A DNA stretch of 64,000 nt from an uncultured Bacteroidales bacterium (GCA_900316795.1 ONEF01000001.1:1-64000); one strand, 5' to 3'. Numbered from the stretch's first letter, positions 25,907 through 35,610 are shown. Notes: generated from the sequence alone by a model not told the origin. Numbers and translations: made by a program.

Positions 25907-26812
25907 TTAATATGAAAGTTTCATTAAGATGGGCAGGTGGTCGCTGGCTCCACCGTTGAAGCGTGGCCCGATGAAGGTTCTTTTTGTTTTGTATCCGAGG
26001 TACTTTTTGTCTTGCTGCAGAAGATGATCAAAGGAAAGGATTTGAATATTTCCGTTTATTGTTTTTGATACAAGGAACTGGTCAAGCATCTCCCATCTTC
26101 CTTTGTATCTGTGTGTTCCGGTTATAGAAGCCCTTGCTTTTTTCAGGGAGTCTTTCAGCCTCAGCGACAAGTTCTCAAGAGATGTTATGCTTTGGAGGGA
26201 GGGTGACGAGGGGCTGTCGTTGAAATCTCCCATCGCTATTATCCTGGCATCAGGATTTACTGTCTGGACAGAATCCACTATATGGCGGAGAAGGTTTGCA
26301 GCCTCCATCCTTCTGGGAAGTGATTTCTTCTCTCCTCCAAGTTTTGAAGGCCAGTGGTTTACCAGAAAATGGACGGTGTCTTTCAGTTCCACTGAAAGCA
26401 TCTTTGCATAGAGGATGTCTCTTGTTTTGAAAGATTTGATTTCAAAGAAGGAATACTCCAGAAGTATCATCCGGTCATCTCTGTACAGAAGGGCAACGTC
26501 TATGCCTCTGCTGTCCGGAGAATCCTTGTGCAGAATCCTGTAGCCGAGTCTGGAAAGCGGAGTGTCATAGACCAGGTTCCTGAGGGTCTTAAGGTTCTCC
26601 ACCTCACAGACGCCTATCACTGAAGGATATGCTCCATCTTTGTCTTTTATCGCGATGATGGTTTTTGATATAAGGTCTCGCTTTGCCCTGAACCTTTTCC
26701 AGGTGACAACCTTCTCTCCGGAAGAAAAATCCACGTCTTTCTGCGGATAGAAGAAATTCTCAAGATTCCAGAACATAATGAGCAGTGTGGCTATTCTGAC
26801 TGTTGTTTCCAT
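25907..26812 (-). CDS. Endonuclease/exonuclease/phosphatase family protein
   Basis: A 301-residue hydrolase of the EEP (DNase I-like) superfamily. Metal-site motifs in order: FWNLENFF (residues 14-21, the Asn), CEVENL (Glu), LVNHWPSK, AMGDFNDSPSSPSL (Asp/Asn pair) and the terminal GGASDHLPILMKL with the Asp-His dyad. Bacteroidetes members act on DNA, phosphoinositides or other phosphodiesters; this substrate is not identifiable. The N-terminus includes one short hydrophobic stretch but no clear signal peptide. Single gene between an operon on the same strand and divergent ychF. Confidence 0.85.
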   Translation of the reverse strand: METTVRIATLLIMFWNLENFFYPQKDVDFSSGEKVVTWKRFRAKRDLISKTIIAIKDKDGAYPSVIGVCEVENLKTLRNLVYDTPLSRLGYRILHKDSPDSRGIDVALLYRDDRMILLEYSFFEIKSFKTRDILYAKMLSVELKDTVHFLVNHWPSKLGGEKKSLPRRMEAANLLRHIVDSVQTVNPDARIIAMGDFNDSPSSPSLQSITSLENLSLRLKDSLKKARASITGTHRYKGRWEMLDQFLVSKTINGNIQILSFDHLLQQDKKYLGYKTKRTFIGPRFNGGASDHLPILMKLSY

Positions 26813-26908
26813 GGTGATAAAAATAAGTCAGAAGCTTTTCTTTCGGAAGCCAAACCGTAAAATTGACAATGTCCGCCCCCTGCTTTTTCCTCCCTCGTCT
26901 CTTTTTGC

Positions 26909-26916
26909 TAAATTTG
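26909..26916 (+). promoter_or_regulatory. Promoter -7 box for ychF
   Basis: TAAATTTG is an exact TAnnTTTG, 23 nt before the ATG. Confidence 0.5.
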
Positions 26917-26939
26917 CGAGGTCTTAAAAACAAAAGATT

Positions 26940-28043
26940 ATGAGCGTAAAATGTGGAATAGTGGGTCTTCCGAATGTGGGGAAGAGCACTCTTTTCAACT
27001 GTATAAGTTCAGCGAAGGCTGAGGCGGCAAATTTTCCTTTCTGCACAATCAATCCGCAGATCGGTTCTACGGCCGTTCCGGACAAGAGGCTGGAGAAACT
27101 GGTGGAGATGGTCCATCCGAGAAATGTGGTGCCGGCAACCGTGGAGATTGTGGACATAGCCGGGCTGGTGAAGGGGGCAAGCAAAGGAGAAGGTCTTGGT
27201 AACCAGTTCCTTGCAAACATCAGGGAGACTGATGCCATACTTCATGTGCTCAGATGCTTTGACGACCCTAACATCGCCCATGTGGACGGGAGCGTGGATC
27301 CGGTAAGAGACAAGGAGGTGATAGACACGGAGCTTCAGCTCAAAGACCTGGAGACTGTGGAAAACCGTCTGGCAAAAGTAGGGAAGCAGGCAAAGATGGG
27401 AGCAGACAAGGAAGCCCAGAAGATGTGCGCCGTTCTGGAACAGTACAAGGCCGTTCTGGAAAAAGGCCAGAACGCCCGTAGCGTTACATTTGACAAGCCG
27501 GATGACATCAAGCTTGCAAAGAGCCTTTTCCTGCTCACGGCAAAGCCGGTGATGTATGTCTGCAATGTGGATGAGGCCAGCGCCGCCAAGGGAAACGCAT
27601 ATGTGGATGCCGTAAGGGAGGCTGTAAAGGATGAAGGAGCGGAGATTCTGGTACTGGCTGCCAAGATAGAGTCAGACATCGCGGAGATGGAATCTTTTGA
27701 AGACAAGCAGATGTTCCTACAGGACTTGGGACTCCAGGAATCCGGCATCGTGCGTCTTGTCCAGAGCGCATACAGGCTTCTGGGGCTCCAGACCTACTTT
27801 ACGCAAGGCGAGCCTGAAGTCAGGGCCTGGACATTCAAGAAAGGCGACAAGGCTCCCCAGGCAGCCGGAGTCATACACTCGGATTTTGAAAGAGGGTTCA
27901 TCAGGGCTGAGGTGATAAAGTTCGACGACTTTGTCAAGTACGGAAGCGAAAGCGCCTGCCGCGCCGCAGGCAAACTGGCCACGGAAGGTAAGGACTATGT
28001 GGTTCAGGACGGGGATATAATGCACTTTTTGTTCAACGTGTAA
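26940..28043 (+). CDS. ychF: Ribosome-associated GTPase/ATPase YchF
   Basis: A 367-residue Obg-family P-loop protein. Walker A is GLPNVGKS (residues 9-16), followed by FPFCTINPQIG (switch I), DIAGLVKGASKGEGLGNQFL and, in place of the usual NKxD, an altered YVCNVDE, which accounts for the preference for ATP in this subfamily. A coiled-coil hairpin (about residues 130-200) and a C-terminal TGS domain (from about 280, ending VVQDGDIMHFLFNV) complete the family plan. It binds ribosomes and is linked to stress and redox control of translation. Length is normal. Monocistronic. Confidence 0.96.
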   Translation: MSVKCGIVGLPNVGKSTLFNCISSAKAEAANFPFCTINPQIGSTAVPDKRLEKLVEMVHPRNVVPATVEIVDIAGLVKGASKGEGLGNQFLANIRETDAILHVLRCFDDPNIAHVDGSVDPVRDKEVIDTELQLKDLETVENRLAKVGKQAKMGADKEAQKMCAVLEQYKAVLEKGQNARSVTFDKPDDIKLAKSLFLLTAKPVMYVCNVDEASAAKGNAYVDAVREAVKDEGAEILVLAAKIESDIAEMESFEDKQMFLQDLGLQESGIVRLVQSAYRLLGLQTYFTQGEPEVRAWTFKKGDKAPQAAGVIHSDFERGFIRAEVIKFDDFVKYGSESACRAAGKLATEGKDYVVQDGDIMHFLFNV

Positions 28044-28106
28044 TATCTTTCAGGGCTTATTTGAGGCTTTTTTGCTCCAGTTATTAGCACTTGCCCCTTT
28101 TTTTAT

Positions 28107-28114
28107 TACTTTTG
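28107..28114 (+). promoter_or_regulatory. Promoter -7 box for PpiD-like gene
   Basis: TACTTTTG is an exact TAnnTTTG followed by GC, 66 nt before the ATG. The leader contains a CACACGCGTGTGTGCG palindrome-like stretch at about 28125-28140. Confidence 0.55.
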
Positions 28115-28180
28115 CAGTCCTTTGCACACGCGTGTGTGCGCGTACTTTGTTATTGATAAACTTTAGATGATTTAAATTAT

Positions 28181-30289
28181 ATGGCAGTTCTTGAAAAAAT
28201 GCGCAAAAGGATGGGGGTTTTCATCTCCATCGTTATCGCACTTGCATTGTTGGCCTTCATCGTCAATCCGGACGATCTGCAGAGGGTAATGTCTATGTTC
28301 TCTTCAAAGTATGATGTTGGCAAGATTGCCGGCAAAAGCATCTCACATCAGGACTTTGACAAGAGGCGTGAATCTTACAACAGAATTCTCGGCCTTACCA
28401 ACCCAAACATGGACAGAGAGGAAGAAACTGAGATGGTGAACAATGTCACCTGGCAGAGTTTCATAGCAGACAATGTACTCATCCCTGCATGCGAAAAAGC
28501 TGGCATCAAGGTCGGTGAAGAAGAAATGGTACAGATGACCAAAAATGGTTTGGACGTATCACCGGTACTTTTGAGTGAAGGAGCTTTCATCAACGAGAAC
28601 GGAATGCTTGATGAAGAGCGCCTCCAGCAGTTCGTGCAGAACATCCAGTATGATGAGAGCGGACAATACAACGAGTACTGGAACTACCTGCAGAACAATA
28701 TGCTCCAGGACAGGATGTTCACAAAGTATTCAGTTATGCTTGCAAAAAGCGCTTACTCAAACAACCTCCAGGTTCGCAGAGACATCGCTGACAACAACAA
28801 TTCGTTTGACGTTGACTTTATCCTCCAGCCGATACCTTTCACTCCGGATTCTACCGTAAAGGTTTCAAATGCTGAGATAAAGGAGTACTACGAGCAGATC
28901 AAGCCTTCTTTGAAGAAAGTTGAGACAAGAGATGCTGAAATAGTTGTCTTCGATATAGCTCCGTCTGAAAAGGACATAGCTGCAGCCAAGGCTGATATAG
29001 AAAAGCTCTATGCCGAGTTCACGGCTCTGCCAGATTCTGAAATCAAGAATTTCATCGAGAGAAATTCAGACACTCCTTTCAACGATTTTTATGTAAAGAA
29101 CGGAGAGCTCAGGGAGTGGTCTGCAATCCTTGATGACTTTGTTTCTGCAAATTCAAAGGGAGCTTTGCTTGAACCTCAGCCTTATGACAACATCTTTGTA
29201 TCTGCAAAAATACTGGATGTGGCACAGAGGCCTGACTCTGTTTACCTAAAGTACATCCCTGTTTCCGAGGAGAAGACCGCAGACAGTCTGATGTCCACAA
29301 TCAAGACCAGCGAGGAATTCTCCTCTGTAGCTGCTTTGTATGCTCCTCAGCAGAGGGGCGTTGAGCCTGGAACTATCGGTTGGGTCAACGAGGCTGTGAC
29401 ATACGCCCAGCTTCCTGCAGAGTTTATGAAGGCTTTCACGTCCAAGAAGGGTGATATGTTCAAGGTAGAGAGCAACGGCGCTTACATTATCGTAAGGGTG
29501 GACAACGTTACAAGCCCTGTCAGAAAAGCAAAGGTAGCCGTGCTTTCAAGGCAGTCATCTGCAAGCCAGGAGACATTCTCAAATGTTTATGCAGAAGCCG
29601 GCAAACTCAAGGACGGAGCAAAGGCCGGAATGGCTGCTTTTGAGAAATATGCACTTGACAATCATCTCAACCTCATTCCGGTAGATAATATCGTCGGAGG
29701 TGCAAAGACCATGGGTTCTTATGACAAGATGAGTGAAGTAAGCCGTTGGGTGTTTGAGGCAAAGGAAGGCAACATCTCAGATGTGTTCACCATTGACAAC
29801 AAGTATTATGTGATTGCCGCCCTGAAGAAGATACATCCTGCAGGATATGCTGAAATGAGCGAATTCTCAACTCAGATCAAAGAATTCCTGAACATGAAGA
29901 AGAGGGTTGCAAAGATGGCTGAGGAAACAAAGGCTAAGCTGGAAGGCGTTGAAAGCATTGAGGCTGCTTCTGAAAAACTTGCGCTTCCGGTAAGTTCCGT
30001 AAACGATGTTACCTTCTCCTCTCTTTCTGCCGGAAACCAGACAGACCCGATTCTCATCGGTTACATCTCAAAGGCCGGAGCTGAGAACAACCGTAACCTT
30101 GTCGGTCCTGTAAAGGGAAGCCTTGGAGTAGCTTACTTCCAGATAAAGGATGCAAAGAACGGAGCTTTCTACACAGAAAGCGACGCTCAGAAGAAGAACG
30201 AGCAGAAAATCTACAGCATCCTCAACGTACTGCCTCAGGTTATGAGTGATGATGCCGGAATAGAAGACCAGCGTTACAAGTTCTACTAG
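28181..30289 (+). CDS. PpiD/SurA-type periplasmic peptidyl-prolyl isomerase
   Basis: A 702-residue membrane-anchored chaperone. One N-terminal transmembrane helix (about residues 12-30, VFISIVIALALLAFIV) is followed by a SurA_N-type helical domain (45-230). A parvulin-like domain spans roughly 345-450 (VYLKYIPVSEEKTADS ... GTIGWVNEAVTYAQLP ... YIIVRVDNV), and a degenerate second unit follows to the end. PpiD-like proteins sit at the Sec exit and help fold outer-membrane proteins. Its stop lies 1 bp from the convergent CNNM-family stop. Confidence 0.85.
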   Translation: MAVLEKMRKRMGVFISIVIALALLAFIVNPDDLQRVMSMFSSKYDVGKIAGKSISHQDFDKRRESYNRILGLTNPNMDREEETEMVNNVTWQSFIADNVLIPACEKAGIKVGEEEMVQMTKNGLDVSPVLLSEGAFINENGMLDEERLQQFVQNIQYDESGQYNEYWNYLQNNMLQDRMFTKYSVMLAKSAYSNNLQVRRDIADNNNSFDVDFILQPIPFTPDSTVKVSNAEIKEYYEQIKPSLKKVETRDAEIVVFDIAPSEKDIAAAKADIEKLYAEFTALPDSEIKNFIERNSDTPFNDFYVKNGELREWSAILDDFVSANSKGALLEPQPYDNIFVSAKILDVAQRPDSVYLKYIPVSEEKTADSLMSTIKTSEEFSSVAALYAPQQRGVEPGTIGWVNEAVTYAQLPAEFMKAFTSKKGDMFKVESNGAYIIVRVDNVTSPVRKAKVAVLSRQSSASQETFSNVYAEAGKLKDGAKAGMAAFEKYALDNHLNLIPVDNIVGGAKTMGSYDKMSEVSRWVFEAKEGNISDVFTIDNKYYVIAALKKIHPAGYAEMSEFSTQIKEFLNMKKRVAKMAEETKAKLEGVESIEAASEKLALPVSSVNDVTFSSLSAGNQTDPILIGYISKAGAENNRNLVGPVKGSLGVAYFQIKDAKNGAFYTESDAQKKNEQKIYSILNVLPQVMSDDAGIEDQRYKFY

Positions 30290-30290
30290 T

Positions 30291-31547
30291 CTATTTCAGA
30301 ATTTTGAGGGAGACGGTTTCTATCCGCTTCTTTGAAGTTTTGAGAACTGTGAAGGAGATGTTTCCGATGCGGAACGTCTCCTTTTCCTTTGGTATGGAAC
30401 CAAGGTTGTACAGAACAAGTCCGGCAAGTGTTTCATAGGCGTCATCTTCCGGAAGTGAAAGGTCGTGACGGCGGTTGATGTCCTTCACGTCCAGACGGGC
30501 GGAAAATACCCATTCGTTGTCAGATACCTGTTTTTCAACAAACTCATTGCGGTCAAGTTCATCATCAATCTCGCCGAAAATCTCCTCTATGAGGTCTTCC
30601 AGGGTGATGATACCTTCTGTTCCGCCATATTCGTCAGAAACAGCCACTATATTCTCTTTCCGGGCTGTCATTTTCTCAAGCAAGGTTTTGGCATCCATAT
30701 CCATTGGAACATGGGTGATGGGGCGCAGTATCTCCTTCACTGACCTTCTCTCGTCGCCGAGAAGATCCTTGCTCAAGACATAGCCTACAATATCATCCAG
30801 GGTTTCCCTGTAAACGATTATCCTTGAGTAACCTGTATCCACAAACAGAGACAAAAGGTCTTCTATGCTGTCTTCTATGTCAATGGCTGCAACTTCCGTC
30901 CTTGGTATGAGACACTCCTTGATTTTGGTTGAGGAAAAATCCATCGCATTCTGGAAAATCTCAATATCGGACGGCACGTCATCCCCTTGCGCATCCTCAA
31001 CCTCTTCTGAAAGATTTAACAAATCCGCGCGGTCAAATTTACCCGCAGGCTGCACATTCTGTTGGGCAGAAGATTTGCCTATCATCAGATAGGCAAGACG
31101 GTTGGTTATCCAGGTAAGCGGCCACAGCAGATAATAGAAAAACAGGATTATCCTGTATAGAGAAGAAAACACTCTGTTGGCGTTGAGCAGACAGAGAGCC
31201 TTTGGCAGATATTCCGCCGTTATCATCACTATAATTGTGGCAACAATGGTCTCTATTATTATTATCAGCGATGTGGAACTGGTAATATGGGCTTGCAGGA
31301 ACGGGTTCAGAAGACGGGCTGCCGCTATACTGTAAATCACCACGAATATGTTGTTGCCCATCAGCAAGGATGATATCAGATCCCCTTCGTTGTTTATGAA
31401 GCGGTCCATCGCTATGGCGTATTTCTTGCCCTCTTTTTTGTCAAGAGCCACCTTCAGGCGGTTGCAGTGCAGAAAAGCCATCTCGTACCCGGAAAACAAG
31501 GCACAAAAGCAAAGTGATACTACAACTATGATAATGTTTGCCAACAT
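30291..31547 (-). CDS. CNNM/CorC-family transporter-like protein
   Basis: A 418-residue inner-membrane protein. The N-terminal DUF21 (CNNM) domain has three to four helices (residues 1-150, with ALFSGYEMAFLHCNRLKV). A CBS pair spans about residues 195-320, including TGYSRIIVYRETLDDIVGYV and DEYGGTEGIITLEDLIEEIFG, and a CorC_HlyC domain ends the protein. The family exports Mg2+/Co2+ in other bacteria. In Bacteroidetes a member (GldE) supports gliding and protein secretion, but that role cannot be claimed here. Last gene in a leftward cluster, 6 bp after lptC. Confidence 0.85.
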   Translation of the reverse strand: MLANIIIVVVSLCFCALFSGYEMAFLHCNRLKVALDKKEGKKYAIAMDRFINNEGDLISSLLMGNNIFVVIYSIAAARLLNPFLQAHITSSTSLIIIIETIVATIIVMITAEYLPKALCLLNANRVFSSLYRIILFFYYLLWPLTWITNRLAYLMIGKSSAQQNVQPAGKFDRADLLNLSEEVEDAQGDDVPSDIEIFQNAMDFSSTKIKECLIPRTEVAAIDIEDSIEDLLSLFVDTGYSRIIVYRETLDDIVGYVLSKDLLGDERRSVKEILRPITHVPMDMDAKTLLEKMTARKENIVAVSDEYGGTEGIITLEDLIEEIFGEIDDELDRNEFVEKQVSDNEWVFSARLDVKDINRRHDLSLPEDDAYETLAGLVLYNLGSIPKEKETFRIGNISFTVLKTSKKRIETVSLKILK

Positions 31548-31553
31548 ATTGTG

Positions 31554-32213
31554 CTATTTGGCTTTAAGAGTTGTCTCTATCTTGGACGGATCCAGTATAG
31601 GCCCTACAAAATTGGCCGTGTCAACATAGGTTGAGTCTTCCGCCAGGCGGCTGAAAGAATCAAACGGACGGAGAATCTGGGCGTTGCGTGCCATCTCGTC
31701 ACTCTCCATTCCATATCCCTGCATATATCCCTGAGGAGAGGACATTTTTACAAAACAGTGAGTGAATATACGGTGTCCGAATCTGTCCCAATACAAGGTA
31801 TCTGTTTCCATCCTCTGCCCGTTGATGAAATTGGTTATGACAACATCGCCGAAGACCTCCCATTTTTCTTCCTTGCCCTTTACATCCGTATGCTTGGCAA
31901 CTTTCGCGTGGATGTGGGTTTCTATGTCGGAACCTTTGTATGTATAAACATCAAAGCCGGCCGGAAAAAGTTCGTAGGAAGAAGTGTCGGTTTCGTATTT
32001 TTCCATCCTGGCCGCTTCCATCCTTAACGTGGTTTCCCCGTTAAGGCTCTGGGTGGCAAATATGCTGTCGCCGGTCTGTCTTGGAACAGAGCTCATATCC
32101 ACCTGGTCCGCCACTTCGGTACCGGTGGAACAAGAATGAAAAACGAAAGCAGCAGCAGCCAAAAAGACCGCTGCTGCCCGTATTATTGCTCTCTGTCCGT
32201 CAGACTTAGCCAT
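31554..32213 (-). CDS. lptC: LPS export periplasmic protein LptC
   Basis: A 219-residue protein with an N-terminal hydrophobic segment and potential lipobox (FHSC). The LptC jellyroll follows (SLNGETTLRMEAARMEKY, YELFPAGFDVYTY, WEVFGDVVITNFINGQRMET), with the family's FPxGxxV pattern. It takes lipopolysaccharide from the LptBFG ABC transporter and passes it to the LptA bridge. The C-terminal 50 residues, past the jellyroll, are specific to Bacteroidetes. It lies 2 bp after the TPR gene and 6 bp before the CNNM gene, the arrangement found in other Bacteroidales. Confidence 0.85.
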   Translation of the reverse strand: MAKSDGQRAIIRAAAVFLAAAAFVFHSCSTGTEVADQVDMSSVPRQTGDSIFATQSLNGETTLRMEAARMEKYETDTSSYELFPAGFDVYTYKGSDIETHIHAKVAKHTDVKGKEEKWEVFGDVVITNFINGQRMETDTLYWDRFGHRIFTHCFVKMSSPQGYMQGYGMESDEMARNAQILRPFDSFSRLAEDSTYVDTANFVGPILDPSKIETTLKAK

Positions 32214-32215
32214 AT

Positions 32216-33544
32216 TTATTTGATTGTCCTTACGGTTGTAGATGCGCTCATGCCGTTGCAGGATACAGAATAAGACTGACCGTTGACGATATCGTACATG
32301 AAAGCATCCTCAGCCTTAGGGAAGTAAGCGCTATAGCGTGCAATGTTCCTGTTGCACTCGTCTGCAAGAGAAGGATCCTTTGCCTTTGCCCTCTGCATAT
32401 AATCTGTAGCAACCCAGAACTTTGCTCTCTTTGCAATCTCATCTCCACCGCAAGGGCTTGCTGCCCAAATGGTACCTATGAGCATCTCGGCCTTTCCGGC
32501 ATACTTCGGATTGAGTTCGGCTGCCTGGCGTGCAACCTGTACAGCCTGGCCGAACTGGTGGTTGGAGTAATGGATTGTTGCGAGCTCGTACATGTAAGTA
32601 CCCTTGTCAACTCCTGTGGCAACATTTGCAGCTTCCTTCAGATAGTTGAGCGCTTCTGCCTTGTCTCCCTTAGAATTGAAGAATCTGTAAAGATAATATG
32701 CAGATCCGGCGGTAGGCTCCAGCTTGTACATCTGGGCAACAACCTGGGAGAAAAGTTCGCTGTCTGTACATTCATTGCTGTTCAGAAGGCTGGATATAAC
32801 CTTCAGGGCAGCCATATCCTCCTTGTTCTGCTCGAATCGCGGAGTAAACACTTTAATCAGGTTCTCGCAAGTTGCAACGCCTGAATTGATGAATGCGTTC
32901 TGGAGCATAGCCTCAGCTGCATCTATTGTTGTGTCGTTAGGCATTGCGGCACGTTTTGCCTCAAAGATATCATTGTACTTAGAGTACAGGTTCATTATAT
33001 CCTCATCATTGAGCTGCTGTTCCTTGTAAAGTTCAGTAGCCTTGATCATGGCGTTTACAACCATCTCGTGGTCTGCCTCTGCTCCAAACTCGGTTGCATA
33101 CTTGTCCAGATTCTCATAGATGAACTTTGTCTTTGCAGGATTCTGTCCGTAGAACACCATTATGTCTGACAACCTTCCTTCCATGGCCTTCTTGGCATTC
33201 TTCGGGAACAGGTTGGCTCTTTTTTGAGCCAATTCCAGAAGTGAATCTATCAGCACCTCTCTACCTGCAGCATCTCCGTTATAGTTGTTTATGCGGTGAA
33301 GCATAATCTTCCTTCCGTTGATGTACAAGTTCTGGGAAACCTTAGGAGGGCAATACTTCATGGCCTGTACCCAATTGGCATAAGCCTCATTCATATTTCC
33401 CTGTCTGAGGTAATCCTGGTAGAAATTAAGGTTGTTGACACAATCAGCACTGTCCTTGCCAAATCTTCCCTGAGCAGAAGAGTTGGCCGGAACAACAATC
33501 AGGGCTGCTGCCAAAAGATAGAAAGCTAGTCTTAACTTTTTCAT
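32216..33544 (-). CDS. Exported tetratricopeptide repeat protein
   Basis: A 442-residue periplasmic protein with a Sec signal peptide (MKKLRLAFYLLAAALIVVPA, cleaved near SSAQ). Helical repeat pairs run throughout, clearest at YLYRFFNSKGDKAEALNYLKEA, then ELATIHYSNHQFGQAVQVARQAAELNP. The C-terminus has two Cys (SVSCNGMS) and a Cys-rich AASPCGG. It shares an operon with lptC and the OMP gene, which suggests envelope assembly. Function is unknown; conserved in Bacteroidales by gene order. Confidence 0.75.
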   Translation of the reverse strand: MKKLRLAFYLLAAALIVVPANSSAQGRFGKDSADCVNNLNFYQDYLRQGNMNEAYANWVQAMKYCPPKVSQNLYINGRKIMLHRINNYNGDAAGREVLIDSLLELAQKRANLFPKNAKKAMEGRLSDIMVFYGQNPAKTKFIYENLDKYATEFGAEADHEMVVNAMIKATELYKEQQLNDEDIMNLYSKYNDIFEAKRAAMPNDTTIDAAEAMLQNAFINSGVATCENLIKVFTPRFEQNKEDMAALKVISSLLNSNECTDSELFSQVVAQMYKLEPTAGSAYYLYRFFNSKGDKAEALNYLKEAANVATGVDKGTYMYELATIHYSNHQFGQAVQVARQAAELNPKYAGKAEMLIGTIWAASPCGGDEIAKRAKFWVATDYMQRAKAKDPSLADECNRNIARYSAYFPKAEDAFMYDIVNGQSYSVSCNGMSASTTVRTIK

Positions 33545-33560
33545 AGTGTGATATTTTTAA

Positions 33561-33568
33561 CAAATTTA
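33561..33568 (-). promoter_or_regulatory. Promoter -7 box within the lptC cluster
   Basis: On the minus strand this reads TAAATTTG, an exact TAnnTTTG, 16 nt before the TPR-protein ATG. It suggests an internal promoter in addition to read-through from coaX. Confidence 0.45.
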
Positions 33569-33574
33569 ATCAAA

Positions 33575-34861
33575 TTACTGATACTTCGGCTTAATGAACC
33601 AGAGGTCATGCAGGCTGATGCTCAAAATGAAATTAATGTAATTTTCCCTTACCAGGTTGCCTGTCTTGGAGCCCCTCTGTCCGAAATCGACTGCAATGTT
33701 GAACGAGTTGTTCAAACGGTACACCGGAATTGAGGTTCCCAAGGTTATTCCCATCTGGTTTATGCTCTTCCCGTCCAAACTGACATAAGATTTGTCATAA
33801 TGGAAACCTGCTCTGTAGGTCATCCGCTTATAACGGTATCTGATGTCATAACGGTTAGGTACAAATTCTATTCCAACCCTTACAGACTGGGCTGTCTGGG
33901 CCTTGTAAGCCACACCCGGGGTTTCTCCGAAGCCGGCTTTGGTCCAGTCTTGCCTTTCGTAATCCAATCCGGCCTTCCATTTGTCGCCCTTGGTCAAAAC
34001 AACTCCTACGGCAAATCTGGAAGGTATTGACATACCGCTCTTTGAAGGGTTGAAAGCCACGGTGTCTGACACTTCTCCGTCTGTCAGGTAAGCATATCTT
34101 GTGACGGACCCTCTAAGCTTGTTTTTCATCCTGTATGAGGCGCCGGCTGTAAGAGTGTAATCTTCAGCCGGATTAAATGTGCCCTGGACCGCTGCTTCAA
34201 AAGAGAAACTGTGAGGAGTGAACTTCCAGCCGGTTACTATTGTACGCATCTCGCTGTTGGAAAAAACAACATCGCTGTGGTTTGTCTGGCTTCCAAAGTA
34301 ATAGATACCCTGTATGCCGGCGGATATGTTCTTGTTGATCTTTACCGCGCCGCCCAAAAACAGCTGGTTGATGTTTCCGTTTCCGTACTTGCGGTATTTG
34401 ATGTCTCCGTATTTGCTTATCAGGCCGGCATCCGTCTCTTCTGTCTCAAATTTGTAGCCCATATTTGAAAAAGGCATTACTCCAAACAGGAGGGAATGTT
34501 TGTCCTTGATCGGCACAGAAATCACAAAGTTGTTGATGTTGACGGAGTTGAATGCAGACTTCGTGTTCCTGTCCTTCAGGTACATGTTTTTGCCGTACAT
34601 CCCGAAGTCAAGCATGAAAGACAGCGTGTCTCTTTCTGTAATTGATGCTATGTTCTTGACGTTTATGTATCTGGGATCCCTGATGCCCATTCCTATTCCG
34701 CCCATTCCAAGCAATGATGCCGTGTTGGAACCGTGAAGGTCTCCCACTCCGAACAGTGAATATGGAGTAAAGGTACCAAGTGCATCCAGATCCTGGGCCG
34801 GAGCCTTGCTGCAGCAAACAATTGCAGCAAGAAGAATTAATATTGCTTTTCTTGCTTTCAT
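33575..34861 (-). CDS. Outer-membrane barrel protein (FadL/PorV-like)
   Basis: A 428-residue exported protein; the signal peptide ends near KAPAQ. The mature N-terminus (PYSLFGVGDL, LLGMGGIGMGIRDPRYINV) is typical of Bacteroidetes outer-membrane proteins related to FadL or PorV. Long amphipathic strands follow to a C-terminus with INFILSISLHDLWFIKPKYQ. It lies 1 bp from coaX and 30 bp from the TPR gene and is probably co-transcribed. Substrate unknown. Confidence 0.75.
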   Translation of the reverse strand: MKARKAILILLAAIVCCSKAPAQDLDALGTFTPYSLFGVGDLHGSNTASLLGMGGIGMGIRDPRYINVKNIASITERDTLSFMLDFGMYGKNMYLKDRNTKSAFNSVNINNFVISVPIKDKHSLLFGVMPFSNMGYKFETEETDAGLISKYGDIKYRKYGNGNINQLFLGGAVKINKNISAGIQGIYYFGSQTNHSDVVFSNSEMRTIVTGWKFTPHSFSFEAAVQGTFNPAEDYTLTAGASYRMKNKLRGSVTRYAYLTDGEVSDTVAFNPSKSGMSIPSRFAVGVVLTKGDKWKAGLDYERQDWTKAGFGETPGVAYKAQTAQSVRVGIEFVPNRYDIRYRYKRMTYRAGFHYDKSYVSLDGKSINQMGITLGTSIPVYRLNNSFNIAVDFGQRGSKTGNLVRENYINFILSISLHDLWFIKPKYQ

Positions 34862-34862
34862 C

Positions 34863-35594
34863 CTACTTCTTATAATAATCTGCTATAAAAGCCAATCCCT
34901 GCAGAACCATATCCTGGGTTGCAAAGACGGTGTTCTTTATCTTGTGGGCAAAATAGAACGCATCGCCGCCTGTAAAGATGATGGTATGCTGCGGAAATCT
35001 CTTTATATAGCCTTCTACTTCAAACATCAGGCCGAAAACCACTCCGGCGCTCATGGCTCCTGTGGTTGTAACTCCGACAGGTGGAAATTCCTCATCGGGA
35101 GTTATGAAAGGAAGCAAGCCGGTAAATTCGTTCAACGCGCGGAAACGGGAGCGCATGCCAAGAGAAATGTTTCCTCCAAGATAACGTCCGTTACGGTCTA
35201 TGAAATCTATGGTCATGGCCGTGCCGAAGTCAAACTTTATGCAGTCCTGCCCCTTGAACATGCAGGCAACGGCAACGGCTGCCGCAATCCTGTCAGCTCC
35301 AAGTTCTGTGGCGTCAAACCCGTAATCCAAGTTTACCGGAAGCTCTGTCTTGTAATCCAGCATTATCAGACGGCGGCAAAGAGGTTTCAAAGCCTCCTCT
35401 ACCGGAGCATTGGCTGTGCGCACATTGCTTACAACCATTGTATCTATTTGAAAATCACCAGACTCTATAACAGACTTGACAAACTTCACCGCATCTCTTT
35501 CAGATGAACGGTGGAGTTTTCCCATAGTCCCGTTATAGTAGAAAACCACTTTGGCGTTGGTGTTTCCTATATCTACAAGAAGATTTGTTTCCAT
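34863..35594 (-). CDS. coaX: Type III pantothenate kinase
   Basis: A 243-residue acetate/sugar-kinase-fold enzyme that phosphorylates pantothenate, the first step to coenzyme A. Motifs: DIGNTNAKVVFYYNG at the N-terminus (phosphate loop), YGFDATELGADRIAAAVAV, FDFGTAMTIDFID, GGNISLGMRSRFRALNEFT and FTGGDAFYFA. Length is normal. First gene of the leftward cluster; the -7 box ends 8 nt before the ATG. Unlike type I enzymes, this class needs a monovalent cation and resists CoA feedback. Confidence 0.95.
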   Translation of the reverse strand: METNLLVDIGNTNAKVVFYYNGTMGKLHRSSERDAVKFVKSVIESGDFQIDTMVVSNVRTANAPVEEALKPLCRRLIMLDYKTELPVNLDYGFDATELGADRIAAAVAVACMFKGQDCIKFDFGTAMTIDFIDRNGRYLGGNISLGMRSRFRALNEFTGLLPFITPDEEFPPVGVTTTGAMSAGVVFGLMFEVEGYIKRFPQHTIIFTGGDAFYFAHKIKNTVFATQDMVLQGLAFIADYYKK

Positions 35595-35602
35595 ATAAGG
35601 CT

Positions 35603-35610
35603 CAAATATA
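35603..35610 (-). promoter_or_regulatory. Promoter -7 box for coaX cluster
   Basis: On the minus strand this reads TATATTTG, an exact TAnnTTTG, ending 8 nt before the ATG. Confidence 0.5.

Noticed and set aside
28115-28180. Riboswitch or structured leader before the PpiD-like gene
   Set aside because: Only a short CACACGCGTGTG-type palindrome is seen; no known riboswitch pattern.
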